Below, piece after piece: positions 7,058-17,043 of a stretch of 64,000 bases of DNA (position 1 is the stretch's first letter; every line of letters starts with the position of its first letter). The notes beneath the pieces are model-generated. The model worked only from the letters and a program-made list of their open reading frames with translations, had not been told where the DNA came from and did not search any database. The DNA is taken from NCBI RefSeq assembly GCF_000601455.1, contig NZ_AZQP01000010.1, positions 1 through 64,000 of the forward strand. The letters are read 5' to 3'. Position numbers and translations under genes: made by a program. Origin of the DNA: Fervidicella metallireducens AeB. GTDB lineage: Bacteria > Bacillota > Clostridia > Clostridiales > Caloramatoraceae.

Positions 7058-9502
7058 TTATTTAACAACAATATTTATTATTCTTCCCTTAATAACTATA
7101 ACCTTTTTTATCTCCTTGCCATTTATATATTCTTTTACTTTTTTATCTTCAAGTGCAATCTTTTCTATCTCTTTTTCATCTGCTGTTGATGGTACTTCAA
7201 CCTTACCTCTTACTTTACCATTAATCTGAACTGCCATTTCAACTATATCCTTAACTAAAGCTGCCTCATCAAAAGCTGGCCAGCTTTCATTAAATATTGA
7301 GTAGCTATAGCCAAGTCTTTCCCATAATTCCTCAGAAAGATGTGGCGCAAATGGTGCTAGAAGCCTTAAAAGATCAGCAATTATGCCTTCCATGTATTTA
7401 ACATTCTTAAGCTCCGTTTCCTGATCATATTTATATAGGGCATTTACTAATTCCATCATTCTTGATACTGATGTATTAAATTGGAATTTTTCTGTATCTT
7501 CACTTACTGCCTTTATAGCATAGTGACGTGCATAATTCAATTCCTTTTCATCTTTTCTTATCTCATCAGTGGAACTTTCTTTTCTTAATTCTATCACCCT
7601 ATCCACTATTCTTTCTACTCTACCAACAAATCTATCTATTGCCTTTATACCATCATCACTCCATGGACCACCCTCTGTATAGGCAAATCCAAAGGCAAGA
7701 TATAATCTAAACACGTCTGAGCCATATTCTGCAATATATTCATCTGGTGATACTATATTTCCCTTTGATTTACTCATTCTATTTCCATCAGGACCTAGGA
7801 TTATTCCTTGATGAACTAAGGATTTAAATGGTTCATCAAAACTCAAATGTCCTGCATCTCTAAGTGCCTTTGTTATAAATCTTGCATATAGAAGATGCAT
7901 TGCAGCATGTTCTGGTCCACCTATATATTTATCAACAGGAAGCATCTTGTTTATCCATTCTGTATCAAATGCTTTTTCATTGTTTTTATTATCTGGATAT
8001 CTTAAATAATACCATGATGAACATACAAATGTATCCAATGTATCTGGATCCCTTAATGCCTTAGCTCCACATTTTGGACACGTTGTATTCATGAAGCCTT
8101 CATGTTTTTTAAGTGGTGATTCTCCATCTGGTGAAAATTCAACATCATATGGAAGTAACACAGGAAGATCCTTTTCAGGAACAGGAACTATTCCACAATG
8201 TTCACAATGAATAACTGGTATTGGTGCTCCCCAATATCTTTGTCTTGATACAAGCCAATCCCTTAATCTGTAATTAACTTTCAGTTCTCCCTTACTTTCA
8301 CCTTCCAGTTTCTTTACTATGTTAACCCTTGCATCAGCTGAAGACATTCCATCGAATTCTCCACTGTTTACAAGAATTCCATACTCTGTGTATGGAAGTT
8401 CATCTACTTGTCCTTCCTCTCCCTTTATAACTCTTTTTATTGGAAGATTATATTTAGTTGCAAATTCAAAATCCCTTTCATCATGTGCTGGAACAGCCAT
8501 TACACATCCTGTTCCATATGTTGCAAGTACATAGTCTGCAATCCATACTGGAACCTTTTCACCTGTTATTGGATGTATAGCATATGCTCCGGTAAAGACG
8601 CCTGTTTTTTCTCTTGTTGTTGAAAGTCTATCTATCTCTGTTTGTTTTTTTGCAAACTCCTTATATTCTTCTACTGCCTTTCTATTTTCATCAGTAGTTA
8701 TCTTATCAACCAATTCATTTTCTGGTGCCAGTACTACATATGTCACACCAAGTAATGTGTCGGCACGGGTTGTAAATACCCTGAAGCTTAAATCTTTATT
8801 CTCAATTTTAAACTCTATTTCTGCTCCTTCGCTTCTTCCAATCCAATTTGTCTGTATTTTTTTAGTTTTTTCCGGCCAATCTAATTCCTCTAATTTATCT
8901 AAAAGTTCCTGAGCATATTCTGTTATTTTAAAGAACCATTGAGTAAGGTTTTTCTTAGTTACTTCAGTTCCACATCTTTCACATGCGCCATCTACAACCT
9001 GTTCATTTGCAAGAACTGTCTGGCAGCTTGGGCACCAGTTTACTGGAGCCTCCTTCCTATATGCCAGTCCTGATTTGTATAGCTCAAGAAAAATCCACTG
9101 AGTCCATTTATAGTATTCTGGTGAACATGTTATAACTTCATGATCCCACTCAAACATGGCTCCCATTTCTCTAAGTTGTCTCTCCATGGTTTCAATATTT
9201 TGATATGTAGAATCCTGTGGATGAACTCCAGTTTTAATTGCATAGTTCTCTGCTGGAAGTCCAAAGGCATCAAATCCCATAGGCTGGAATATCTCAAATC
9301 CCTGCATTCTTTTCATTCTTGCCCAAGTATCACTTAGACCATAATTATACCAATGTCCTAAATGCAGCTTAGCTCCTGATGGATATGAAAACATTTCTAG
9401 ACAATAAAGTTTTTTATCGATATTTTGTGGGTTAAATTTATATAATTTCGTTTCTTCCCACTTCTTTTGCCATTTTCTATCTACTTCTGTTGAGTATGGC
9501 AT
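7058..9502 (-). CDS. leuS: Leucyl-tRNA synthetase
   Basis: This 814-residue class I synthetase charges tRNA-Leu. The HIGH motif appears as HLGHW near residue 47 and KMSKS as RMSKS near residue 580. The CP1 editing domain is present ([19 protein letters not shown], about 250), as are zinc-type cysteine pairs (CPSCQ...CERCG near 160-177 and CEHCG...CPKCG near 430-480). The C-terminal tRNA-binding region ends normally. Length is within the bacterial range. ATG follows AAAGGGAGTGATATC. The leader is only about 100 nt and I see no T-box core. Confidence 0.97.
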   Translation of the reverse strand: MPYSTEVDRKWQKKWEETKLYKFNPQNIDKKLYCLEMFSYPSGAKLHLGHWYNYGLSDTWARMKRMQGFEIFQPMGFDAFGLPAENYAIKTGVHPQDSTYQNIETMERQLREMGAMFEWDHEVITCSPEYYKWTQWIFLELYKSGLAYRKEAPVNWCPSCQTVLANEQVVDGACERCGTEVTKKNLTQWFFKITEYAQELLDKLEELDWPEKTKKIQTNWIGRSEGAEIEFKIENKDLSFRVFTTRADTLLGVTYVVLAPENELVDKITTDENRKAVEEYKEFAKKQTEIDRLSTTREKTGVFTGAYAIHPITGEKVPVWIADYVLATYGTGCVMAVPAHDERDFEFATKYNLPIKRVIKGEEGQVDELPYTEYGILVNSGEFDGMSSADARVNIVKKLEGESKGELKVNYRLRDWLVSRQRYWGAPIPVIHCEHCGIVPVPEKDLPVLLPYDVEFSPDGESPLKKHEGFMNTTCPKCGAKALRDPDTLDTFVCSSWYYLRYPDNKNNEKAFDTEWINKMLPVDKYIGGPEHAAMHLLYARFITKALRDAGHLSFDEPFKSLVHQGIILGPDGNRMSKSKGNIVSPDEYIAEYGSDVFRLYLAFGFAYTEGGPWSDDGIKAIDRFVGRVERIVDRVIELRKESSTDEIRKDEKELNYARHYAIKAVSEDTEKFQFNTSVSRMMELVNALYKYDQETELKNVKYMEGIIADLLRLLAPFAPHLSEELWERLGYSYSIFNESWPAFDEAALVKDIVEMAVQINGKVRGKVEVPSTADEKEIEKIALEDKKVKEYINGKEIKKVIVIKGRIINIVVK

Positions 9503-9606
9503 GATATCACTCCCTTTATAGAATTTTATTTTACGCAGCTTACACTACAATAATCCAGCTTATTTAATTACCCTACTCAATACTCCGCTAAAATATATAT
9601 AATTGT

Positions 9607-9635
9607 ATTTTATTAGAAAATATATATAATTACAA
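9607..9635 (-). promoter_or_regulatory. Promoter of leuS
   Basis: TTGTAA (9630-9635) and TAAAAT (9607-9612) on the minus strand are 17 bases apart. The rest of the 306-base gap 9503-9808 holds the leuS leader and very AT-rich DNA; I see no riboswitch or small gene there. Confidence 0.45.
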
Positions 9636-9808
9636 TAACATTATAAAATATAAGAAATAAAACAATATTATTTTTTTAACTGTTAATTATTTCAAAAATT
9701 TTATTATATATTTTATGTAATTATTCCATGTAATTATTGTAATTTTCTGTATTTTATGTCATAATAACAGTGGAATGAAAAATATAAAGATAAAGCGAGG
9801 GTCTTTAT

Positions 9809-10429
9809 ATGAGTATTAAGAAAATCATTCCATTGCTTCTGATATTTTTCTTTGCATATCCAAAGCTACCCTGTTATTCACAAAACAAAAACAACAGGTC
9901 AGCTGATACGGTAAAGACATCTGCTAAAGATACCTTAATTAAAGATTTAAGCAAAATGGGTACGTTAAAGGATGAAGAACTGCTTTTAAATATAACAGCA
10001 ATTGAAATCGATGAAATTAAAAATGTGCCTGAGATCAGGCTTTATGTTGAGTTTAATTGGAATACAGATCCTTTTTGGACCCTTGAAGATATAATAAACG
10101 TATCTTTACCAGATGGCTGGATTGTAAAGGATGCCTCTCTTGAGGTCACACATCTGTTTAGCAATGGAACTACCAAAACTAAGACATACACTGATTATCA
10201 GATAAATGATAACACACTCCTCTTTGAATTTGATATTCAAAAAGCCACTGATATTTACGGCTATGCGATAATAAAACTTTCCTGCAATGATATTAAGTTG
10301 CTACAGGAAAATAAAATATCAAGTGCAAGGGTAGATTATTATCACAAGGTACGTGAATATCTAATTCGTACAGGCTATTGCTCACTGAGTAAAACTGTAA
10401 ATTGGAAAAATTCAGATTTGTTGCATTAA
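9809..10429 (+). CDS. Hypothetical secreted protein upstream of spoVB
   Basis: This 206-residue protein begins with a typical Sec signal peptide (Lys-Lys, then IIPLLLIFFFAYPKLPC), with likely cleavage or lipidation near Cys22-Ser25. The mature part is predicted mostly beta (EIRLYVEFNWNTDPFWTLEDIINVSLPDGW) without a motif I recognise. ATG follows GCGAGGGT. Its own terminator separates it from spoVB 107 bases downstream. A link to the spore envelope is only suggested by the neighbour. Confidence 0.6.
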   Translation: MSIKKIIPLLLIFFFAYPKLPCYSQNKNNRSADTVKTSAKDTLIKDLSKMGTLKDEELLLNITAIEIDEIKNVPEIRLYVEFNWNTDPFWTLEDIINVSLPDGWIVKDASLEVTHLFSNGTTKTKTYTDYQINDNTLLFEFDIQKATDIYGYAIIKLSCNDIKLLQENKISSARVDYYHKVREYLIRTGYCSLSKTVNWKNSDLLH

Positions 10430-10458
10430 CAGCAGCCGAAATTTCGGTTGCTGTTTTT
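10430..10458 (+). terminator. Terminator after the secreted protein gene
   Basis: A 12-bp inverted repeat CAGCAGCCGAAA / TTTCGGTTGCTG with essentially no loop, followed by TTTTTCTTTG, directly abuts the stop codon. Confidence 0.85.
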
Positions 10459-10535
10459 CTTTGAGAGAATTTTTTTTGCATAGTATTGTTTGTAAACCCA
10501 TATTAATTATAAGAACAAATTTTACAGGGTGATTT

Positions 10536-12035
10536 ATGAAACGCTCCGCATTTTTTGAAAAAACTGTGCTCTTAACCATTTCCAACATAATTACAGGTAT
10601 TTTAACCTTTGTTTTCTCAATAATTTTATCCAGAGAGATTGGACCTAAAGGAGTAGGAATATATCAGTTAGTAATGCCTTTATACAATATGTGTCTTTTT
10701 ATTACCAGCGGCGGAATTACTATATCTGTATCCAAAATAGCTGCTGAAAAAAAAGCACTTGGAAAATTCAACGAGCTATACAAAACTGTATTCGTAACCT
10801 GTATCTTTGAATTTATCTGGTCAATTTTATTTACAGCTGTATTAATTTTGATTTCAAAATTTATAGCTTTTAATATAATAGCTGATGAGAGAACATTATA
10901 TAGCATCTTAGCATTTTGTCCTGCCCTTATAATAGTTTCTATTTCATCAGTATACAAGGGAGTATATTATGGTTTACAAAAGGTAACTGAACCTGCCATT
11001 ATAGATATAGCTGAAAAGATATGCAGGATTACTGTAATGTACTTATTAGTGAGGGTAATATCGGATATGAATTTAGGGCTATCCGCAGCCTCTGCTGTCC
11101 TATCTCTAAGCTGCGGTGAGTTTTTAAGCTGTATATTATTTTATTTCTGTTATAGAAGCTATGTAAAGAGAAACCCTGGTTCAGGGAAATCAGATAATGG
11201 CGTTCAACTTGTATTTAATGTTTTAAAACTTGCTTTACCCCTTGCTTTAAATGGAATTTTAACAACTATTTTCAGTACTGTAATAGCTGTTATGATACCA
11301 AGAAGACTAAGCTCCTCAGGAATATCATATGAAAATGCTCTTTCTTTATTTGGTAAGCTTCAAGGAATGGCTCTGAATATTGTTTTTTTCCCAGCAATCA
11401 TTGTTAATTCTCTAAATGTAATACTTATTCCTTCTATATCAGAGGCAGTATCATTTAAAAAAAGCTATATAATTAATCATAGAATAAATATAGCTGTACG
11501 TACAGCAGCAATTGCGGGTTTTTCTACCAGTGCCCTGCTATTAGCAATCCCCCATGAAGTCGGTCAGCTTTTCTTTAGGGACTCTACAGTAGGCGATTTA
11601 ATTAAGATGTTATCTCCAGGAATTCCACTGGTATATATAGAACTGATTTCTTTTGCTTTACTTAATGGACTTGGAAAGCAAACCCGACTTTTGATAAATT
11701 CCATAATCATTTCCTCCTGTGATTTGGTACTGCTGTATATTTTGCTAGGCATACCAAAAGTTAGCATATACGGGTATGCTATCAATTTTGTGATAAGCAG
11801 TATTGTTGGTATTTTTTTAAACTATACAATCATTTTTAAAAACTGTAATGTTAAGCTTCAATTGTTTTCAGCCATATTACTTCCAGCTCTTTCTTCTGTT
11901 GTAGTATATTTAATTAACAAATATTTATTAATAAATGTTTTCAACACTGGTATAATAATTATTTTATCTTATTTATTGTTTGCCTTTTTATATTTCCCAC
12001 TTTATAAACTATCAAAAGAAAAAAGTAGTATATAA
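10536..12035 (+). CDS. spoVB: Stage V sporulation protein B-like flippase
   Basis: This 499-residue polytopic protein of the MOP exporter superfamily has about 12-14 membrane helices. The N-terminal ILSREIGPKGVGIYQLVMPLYN and the VYYGLQKVTEPAIIDI segment are typical of SpoVB. Members flip lipid-linked precursors; SpoVB is needed for spore cortex synthesis in Bacillus. Length is close to the family's usual 500-520. ATG follows CAGGGTGATTT. A terminator follows, and a probable small RNA is convergent with it. Confidence 0.85.
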   Translation: MKRSAFFEKTVLLTISNIITGILTFVFSIILSREIGPKGVGIYQLVMPLYNMCLFITSGGITISVSKIAAEKKALGKFNELYKTVFVTCIFEFIWSILFTAVLILISKFIAFNIIADERTLYSILAFCPALIIVSISSVYKGVYYGLQKVTEPAIIDIAEKICRITVMYLLVRVISDMNLGLSAASAVLSLSCGEFLSCILFYFCYRSYVKRNPGSGKSDNGVQLVFNVLKLALPLALNGILTTIFSTVIAVMIPRRLSSSGISYENALSLFGKLQGMALNIVFFPAIIVNSLNVILIPSISEAVSFKKSYIINHRINIAVRTAAIAGFSTSALLLAIPHEVGQLFFRDSTVGDLIKMLSPGIPLVYIELISFALLNGLGKQTRLLINSIIISSCDLVLLYILLGIPKVSIYGYAINFVISSIVGIFLNYTIIFKNCNVKLQLFSAILLPALSSVVVYLINKYLLINVFNTGIIIILSYLLFAFLYFPLYKLSKEKSSI

Positions 12036-12073
12036 TGTATATCAATTTTCTATTTCTGATGAACTTATTAAAA

Positions 12074-12121
12074 AAGAACTTTTGAAACCACTACATAAAG
12101 TGACTTCAAAAGTTCTTATTT
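12074..12121 (+). terminator. Terminator of spoVB
   Basis: A perfect 13-bp stem AAGAACTTTTGAA (12074-12086) / TTCAAAAGTTCTT (12105-12117) with an 18-base loop, followed by ATTTTAAT. Confidence 0.8.
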
Positions 12122-12140
12122 TAATATCATTAACCAACAT

Positions 12141-12215
12141 AAAAAAACAAAAGAAGTGCAAGCGCTAGCGGCCTTGGCCACTTTTTCTCAACGAGCTAAC
12201 CTGCACCTCCCTTAT
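12141..12215 (-). ncRNA. Candidate structured small RNA, about 75 nt
   Basis: A consensus promoter is followed by an RNA of about 75 nt that folds well. AGGUGCA pairs with UGCACUU at the ends, GUUAGC with GCUAGC inside, and GGCC-AA-GGCC lies within; the run UUUUGUUUUUUU follows the outer stem. So the outer stem doubles as a terminator. The segment is strikingly GC-rich for this genome and has no open frame. It sits between the convergent spoVB and rluD-like genes. Not a tRNA, SRP RNA, 6S RNA or a riboswitch I recognise; a sporulation-linked small RNA is one possibility. Confidence 0.65.
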
Positions 12216-12221
12216 ACACTT

Positions 12222-12250
12222 ATTATATGAATAATTTTTAATATTCACAA
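12222..12250 (-). promoter_or_regulatory. Promoter of the 12141-12215 small RNA
   Basis: TTGTGA (12245-12250), 17 bases, then a perfect TATAAT (12222-12227) on the minus strand. The predicted start is near 12215, just before the GGGAGGUGCAGG of the RNA. Confidence 0.65.
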
Positions 12251-12274
12251 CATATATTAATGAATTTTTTTCTA

Positions 12275-13165
12275 CTATTTATCGATATTTTCCATCAAAT
12301 TTTTTATATCTTCAGGTATATCAGCTACAACCTCTATTTCTCTTTCATCCCTGAGGTCTTTAAATTTTAATTTGTAAGCATGAAGTGCCTGTCTGCCTAT
12401 TTTATCACTGGCTGCACCGTAAAGAGTATCTCCTATTATTGGATGTCCAATATGACTTAGATGCACCCTTATCTGGTGTGTTCTTCCAGTTTCAAGGCGT
12501 ATTAATACCTTAGACATTTCCTCTGATGAAGAAAGTACCTGATAATGTGTCACTGCCTTCTGTCCGTTATCCATTACCTCTCTTTTTATTGAATCTGGTG
12601 ATGGTCTATCAATAGGTAAATCTATGGTACCACTGCCTGTCATCATTCCTTCTACAACAGCAATATAATATTTTTCAATAGAATTTGAATCTAATTTTTT
12701 AGCCATAGCTTGATGAGCAAATTGACTTTTAGCGATTACAACAAGCCCTGATGTATCTCTATCTAGCCTGTTTATAAGTCTTACAATACAGTTTTGGCTG
12801 GTTTTTCTAAAGTAATGCATAACTGCATTTGCAAGTGTGCCATTTGGATGTCCCTTAGTGGGATGTACAACCATAAAAGGGGGTTTGTTAACAATTAGTA
12901 AATCCATATCCTCATATACTATCTCAACTGGAATATCCTCAGGTTCTATATCCTGGGAATCCTGAGTTTCTAAAATTATATCAATTACATCCCCTTCCTG
13001 TAGCTCTGTGGAGTTCTTTGCTTTTTTCCCATTAACTGTAACATATCCACCTAATACTAGCTTGCGTGTCAACCTTGTTGACATGTTAAGTTCAAACTTC
13101 AAAAAGTTTACAACCTTTACTCCTGCCTGTTCTTTCTTTATCTTGTGTGTTATTTTGTTTTGCAT
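12275..13165 (-). CDS. RluD/RluA family pseudouridine synthase
   Basis: This 296-residue enzyme isomerises uridines in rRNA (or tRNA). An N-terminal S4 RNA-binding domain (about residues 14-75) is followed by the catalytic domain, with the active-site motif NRLDRDTSGLVVIAKS around residue 140 containing the catalytic Asp. The C-terminal GRTHQIRVHLSHIGHPIIGDTLYG is the other family signature. I start at the ATG preceded by AAGGAGAAGAAGA rather than six codons upstream, where the frame reads through the ribosome-binding site as a run of Arg. It follows the LolA-like gene by 32 bases. Which site it modifies cannot be read. Confidence 0.88.
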   Translation of the reverse strand: MQNKITHKIKKEQAGVKVVNFLKFELNMSTRLTRKLVLGGYVTVNGKKAKNSTELQEGDVIDIILETQDSQDIEPEDIPVEIVYEDMDLLIVNKPPFMVVHPTKGHPNGTLANAVMHYFRKTSQNCIVRLINRLDRDTSGLVVIAKSQFAHQAMAKKLDSNSIEKYYIAVVEGMMTGSGTIDLPIDRPSPDSIKREVMDNGQKAVTHYQVLSSSEEMSKVLIRLETGRTHQIRVHLSHIGHPIIGDTLYGAASDKIGRQALHAYKLKFKDLRDEREIEVVADIPEDIKNLMENIDK

Positions 13166-13197
13166 TCTTCTTCTCCTTCTCAACAGTATTATAGACT

Positions 13198-14265
13198 TTA
13201 GTCAGTAAATTTTCCTCCTGAAAGCTGCTCTGCAAAATAGATGACATCCTTTAATACAGCTTCATCACCTTGTAATGTTATAAAAACTCCATTTTGATAC
13301 CATCTTAAAGTTATTTTTTCTTTAAATTTATTAACCTGACATGGTACCTTTCCAAGGTAACCATTTCCTATTATTTTATCATCCACTATTTTTTCAGTTA
13401 AATATATTCTATATCCGTTTTTAAAATAAATGCAATAAAAATATGGATTTGATACTGGAGGGATTACAGCTATTTCTGATGGTATAAATCCATCAGGAAT
13501 CTTATCGGTCAATATCAGCTTAAATTTAAGATATTTCTGTGCCTCTTTATAACTATCCACAAATTTCGTGATAACTCCATCATAAACTATTTCTGCATCT
13601 GGAAGAGAAGAAATGCTGAACATAGCTGGATTTATTGGTTTATTTATCTTGTAGTAAACATAGGTTGTTTTGGATACAACGGTATTATCGATAAAATATT
13701 CTTCCTTTAGTGGTAAAACAAGTTCTTCTACATCTGTTATCCATAATTTATGCATATAGTTATGTCCATCCATTTTGGTTTTAATGCCTATTACTTCAAT
13801 TCTTTTATTGTCCTTCTCCTCATACCCAAAGAACTCATATTCACCACTATTCAGTATTTTAGACATCTTACTTTCAATTTCTGTTATGTATGGTTTATCT
13901 GGCGGAAAACATTCCTTAATCACAATACGCTTTTTACTTTCATCATAGCTGAAAAATCTATCGTTGTTATAAATTTCCGTTAACTTGTATTCCCCAACAC
14001 TTTCAATTCTCAGTTTATCTGGGTATGCATAAACTATGTTTTTCTTTATCACCTCTTTACCATCTCCATATCCATAGCTCTCTCTGATTTCCTGATACTC
14101 TATTGAAGTTATGTTTTTTACATCAGCATTAATCTTCATGCTACTAATAGTTTCTTTTTCATAATAGGATAAACCAATATTATACCAATAGTTAACCCCC
14201 ATTACACCTACCAAAATTATCACAATTAAAGAACCTATCTTTTTATAGAATTCCTTATTTTGCAT
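13198..14265 (-). CDS. Membrane-anchored LolA-like / DUF4367-type protein
   Basis: This 355-residue protein has one N-terminal membrane anchor (about residues 11-29) and an extracellular part. The middle resembles outer-membrane-lipoprotein-carrier-like beta folds (YAYPDKLRIESVG, KLWITDVEELVLPLKEEY, VSKTTYVYYKINKPINPAMFS). The C-terminal 100 residues, ending in an ARG/TRP-rich sheet (ITLRWYQNGVFITLQGDEA), resemble DUF4367. In Gram-positive spore formers such proteins often act in envelope or sigma-factor sensing, but no anti-sigma motif is visible here. ATG lies after a weak GGAGTTGATGAT. Likely cotranscribed with the pseudouridine synthase gene. Confidence 0.65.
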   Translation of the reverse strand: MQNKEFYKKIGSLIVIILVGVMGVNYWYNIGLSYYEKETISSMKINADVKNITSIEYQEIRESYGYGDGKEVIKKNIVYAYPDKLRIESVGEYKLTEIYNNDRFFSYDESKKRIVIKECFPPDKPYITEIESKMSKILNSGEYEFFGYEEKDNKRIEVIGIKTKMDGHNYMHKLWITDVEELVLPLKEEYFIDNTVVSKTTYVYYKINKPINPAMFSISSLPDAEIVYDGVITKFVDSYKEAQKYLKFKLILTDKIPDGFIPSEIAVIPPVSNPYFYCIYFKNGYRIYLTEKIVDDKIIGNGYLGKVPCQVNKFKEKITLRWYQNGVFITLQGDEAVLKDVIYFAEQLSGGKFTD

Positions 14266-14440
14266 ATCATCAACTCCGAAATTTCTTTGTATATTATATT
14301 ACTGAAAAATCCATAATTTTCTTAAATACAATCTTTATTTGTAGATTTTTTCTATTTTCTTTATAAATCTTATTTTTCCTTTTAAATCAATTATTTGTAT
14401 ATTTGTAATTATCTGATAAAATTAAATTGGGGGTGTTAAT

Positions 14441-15766
14441 ATGTTTAAAAAATTAACCAGAGGATGCGTTAATCTTGTGGAAAAGTATCTTCCTGACGCA
14501 TTCATATTTGCTATTTTTTTAACAATTATAGTTTTCCTTCTTGCCCTTATTAATACCGGAAAAGCTCCATTAGATCTTGTTGGATTCTGGGGAAAAGGTT
14601 TTTGGGGACTGCTAAGCTTTTCAATGCAAATGATACTTGTTTTAATAACTGGACATGCATTGGCTCAGGCAAGTATTTTCAAAAATCTACTTAAAAAAAT
14701 CGCTTCAATTGCAAAAACTCCAGTCCAAGCTATTTTACTTGTTACATTTGTTTCAGCTATATGCTGCTGGTTAAATTGGGGATTTGGTCTCGTTATAGGA
14801 GCACTATTAGCAAAGGAATTAGCTAGACAAGTAAGAGGTCTCGATTACAGACTATTAATTGCCAGTGCATATTCAGGTTTCCTTGTTTGGCACGGTGGTT
14901 TATCAGGTTCAATTCCATTAAAGGTTGTTGAGGCAAACGGAGGCTTAAAGGGAGTAACTTTTCCTGCAATACCTGTAAGTCAAACGCTTTTCTCATCTAC
15001 TAACTTAACTATTTCAATAATTTTAATACTTACACTACCTCTTATAAACATGTTTATGATGCCCAAAAAAGAGGACGTTATTGAATTTATACCAGAGGAA
15101 GATGGCGAATTAGCAGCTTCAGCAGAAACCCAAATTATTAAAATTCCAACAGCTGCACAGAAGTTAGAAAATAGCATGTTTATGTCATTAATTATATCCA
15201 TTTTAGGCTTCGCCTATATTATTAAATATTTTATAAATGGCGGAAGCTTATCCCTTGATTCAATAAATATGATTTTTTTATTCACTGGTATTTTGTTACA
15301 TAAAACTCCATTAAATTACGTAAAAGCCATTGAAAATTCCATTAAAGGTGCCGGTGGTATAGCACTTCAATTTCCATTCTATGGAGGTATAATGGGAATA
15401 ATGGTTGATTCTGGACTTGCTGCAAATATTGCAAACTGGTTCGTTAATGTTTCTTCTATCAGATCATTTCCAGTTTACACATTTTTAAGTGCAGGACTTG
15501 TAAATCTATTCATTCCTTCTGGAGGAGGTCAATGGGCAGCTCAGGGTCCTATAGTTATGGATGCAGCTCAAAAATTGGGAGTTCCACTTGGTAAAGCTGC
15601 TATGGCTTTAGCCTGGGGAGACGCTTGGACAAACATGATACAGCCATTCTGGGCACTTCCTATCCTTGGTCTTGCAAAACTAGGTGCAAGGGATATCATG
15701 GGCTATTGTTTAATGGATTTAATATACTCAGGTATTGTAATAGCTCTAATAATGTATTTAGTTTAG
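14441..15766 (+). CDS. AtoE-type short-chain fatty acid transporter
   Basis: This 441-residue protein with about ten membrane helices matches the AtoE family (short-chain fatty acid uptake). Signatures include the N-terminal LVEKYLPDAFIFAIFLTIIVF, FWGLLSFSMQMILVLITGHALA, CCWLNWGFGLVIGALLAKE and the conserved re-entrant-like NLFIPSGGGQWAAQGPIVMDAA. A cytoplasmic loop rich in Glu lies near residue 210-235. ATG follows GGGGGTGTTAAT. Acetate and butyrate are expected end products of the fermentation encoded at 36-49 kb, so export or uptake of such acids fits, but direction and substrate are inferred. Confidence 0.85.
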   Translation: MFKKLTRGCVNLVEKYLPDAFIFAIFLTIIVFLLALINTGKAPLDLVGFWGKGFWGLLSFSMQMILVLITGHALAQASIFKNLLKKIASIAKTPVQAILLVTFVSAICCWLNWGFGLVIGALLAKELARQVRGLDYRLLIASAYSGFLVWHGGLSGSIPLKVVEANGGLKGVTFPAIPVSQTLFSSTNLTISIILILTLPLINMFMMPKKEDVIEFIPEEDGELAASAETQIIKIPTAAQKLENSMFMSLIISILGFAYIIKYFINGGSLSLDSINMIFLFTGILLHKTPLNYVKAIENSIKGAGGIALQFPFYGGIMGIMVDSGLAANIANWFVNVSSIRSFPVYTFLSAGLVNLFIPSGGGQWAAQGPIVMDAAQKLGVPLGKAAMALAWGDAWTNMIQPFWALPILGLAKLGARDIMGYCLMDLIYSGIVIALIMYLV

Positions 15767-15773
15767 TTAAAAT

Positions 15774-15803
15774 AAAAGAATCGGAGACTGGTCCGATTCT
15801 TTT
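15774..15803. terminator. Bidirectional terminator between the AtoE-type and RluA-type genes
   Basis: AAAAGAATCGGA / TCCGATTCTTTT, a perfect 12-bp stem with a six-base loop and U-runs in both directions, shared by two convergent genes. Confidence 0.85.
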
Positions 15804-16763
15804 ATATTTTAAATAAATCCTTTTTTATTTTTTTAAACTGAGAAGGCAGGGGCATTGTAATTGTTTTATTTTCCAGATATTTTATTTTTTCTGGACATTT
15901 TTTAAACACAAGCTTATATGCAACTAGAAGCTGATTTTCCAGCCCATATTTATTGACAAAAAAACTGTTAGCCTTTTTATCTCCATATTTTGGATCACCT
16001 AATATAGGATTACCCATTTCAGCAAGGTGTGCCCTTATTTGATGGCTTCTTCCGGTTATCAGCTCTATGTCTATATGTGAAAAGATTCCTATACTTTCAT
16101 TATTTATTACCCTTGTGATTATTTCCTTGCTATCCCTTACCTTGTTTTCAAAAACCCTTACTTTATTTGTTCTATGGTCCTTATATATATATGCCCTGTA
16201 TGTACCGTCCTGAATTCTTCCCTTTACTATAGTGGTATAATACTTTTCTAAATTTCCTTCTCTTATACACTGATTAACTGCTCTAAGGCTTTCATAATTT
16301 TTTGCAAATATCACAAGACCTTCCGTATTTCTATCAAGTCTGTTACATGGAGATGGAGCAAAGGTCTTTTCATTATTGGGATCATACTCAAGTTTATCAT
16401 ACAAATATGCCATAACCTGATCTGTTAATGTATATTCTTTACCTTCATCTGGGTGCACTAACACATCAGAGGCTTTTTCCACTACAAGGATATTTTCATC
16501 TTCATATGCTATCTGAAAATTATATTCAATATTCAAAAAATCCAAATCCTTCGTCTTTGTGACATCATCAATTTTTATGTTAAATTTAACTATATCCCCT
16601 TCGTTTAATACATACTTTTCACTTGCTTTTTTAGAATTTACAGTTATTTCTTTTTTTCTAATCGCCTTATATATTCCACTTAAGGCATATCTTTAAGGTA
16701 TTTCCTTAAAAATTTATCAAATCTTTGTCCTGCTTCATTAGAGGTTATAACTATTTCCTTCAT
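15802..16763 (-). pseudogene. RluA family pseudouridine synthase with a one-base frameshift
   Basis: The intact-looking C-terminal part (stop at 15802) has the catalytic PCNRLDRNTEGLVIFAKN and the GRSHQIRAHLAEMGNPILGDPKYG signature but lacks an S4 domain and a good start. The S4 part is present upstream in another frame: ATG at 16763 after GGTAGGTGT, reading MKEIVITSNEAGQRFDKFLR up to KDMP, then TAA at 16680. Continuing in the +1 frame gives LSGIYKAIRKKEITVNSKKA and on into the catalytic domain. The span is 962 bases, exactly one short of a 321-codon gene. The lost base is at about 16681-16685 (CC or TT run). Either the gene is truly broken or the base is an assembly error. Confidence 0.85.
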
Positions 16764-16917
16764 TTTTACACCTACCTTCAAATTTTGTTAAAGGTTCATC
16801 AACTTATTATTATATATAATATCCTTTGTAGTCAACCTTTATTTAGTATTCCCACTCATTTCTGATTTTGCCATACATCATTTGCAGGTGAAAATTGCAA
16901 AAATAGGTGATATAGAA

Positions 16918-16981
16918 AAATCCGTAAACCTAATGAAGCTAAATTCCTGTAGATTACAGTTAACCATTAGATTACGGATTT
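16918..16981 (-). terminator. Terminator of the HesB-like selenoprotein gene
   Basis: A 10-bp outer stem AAATCCGTAA / TTACGGATTT encloses a CTAATG/CATTAG pair and a small CTGTA-GAT-TACAG hairpin (16947-16959), with five U on the minus strand. Confidence 0.75.
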
Positions 16982-17043
16982 AAATTACTTAGGATTTTAA
17001 ATAAAATTTTCTTTTAATAGCTTTAGTCATGTAAATTTTTAAT

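Noticed and set aside
9503-9808. T-box leader upstream of leuS
   Set aside because: The leader is only ~100 nt and has no GGTGG-AC-CGCG-type T-box core or specifier hairpin I can see.
12222-12250. Sigma-F/G promoter for the small RNA
   Set aside because: TGAATA and CATATAA are present but only 12 bases apart, not the spacing needed; the sigma-A reading with 17 bases is better.
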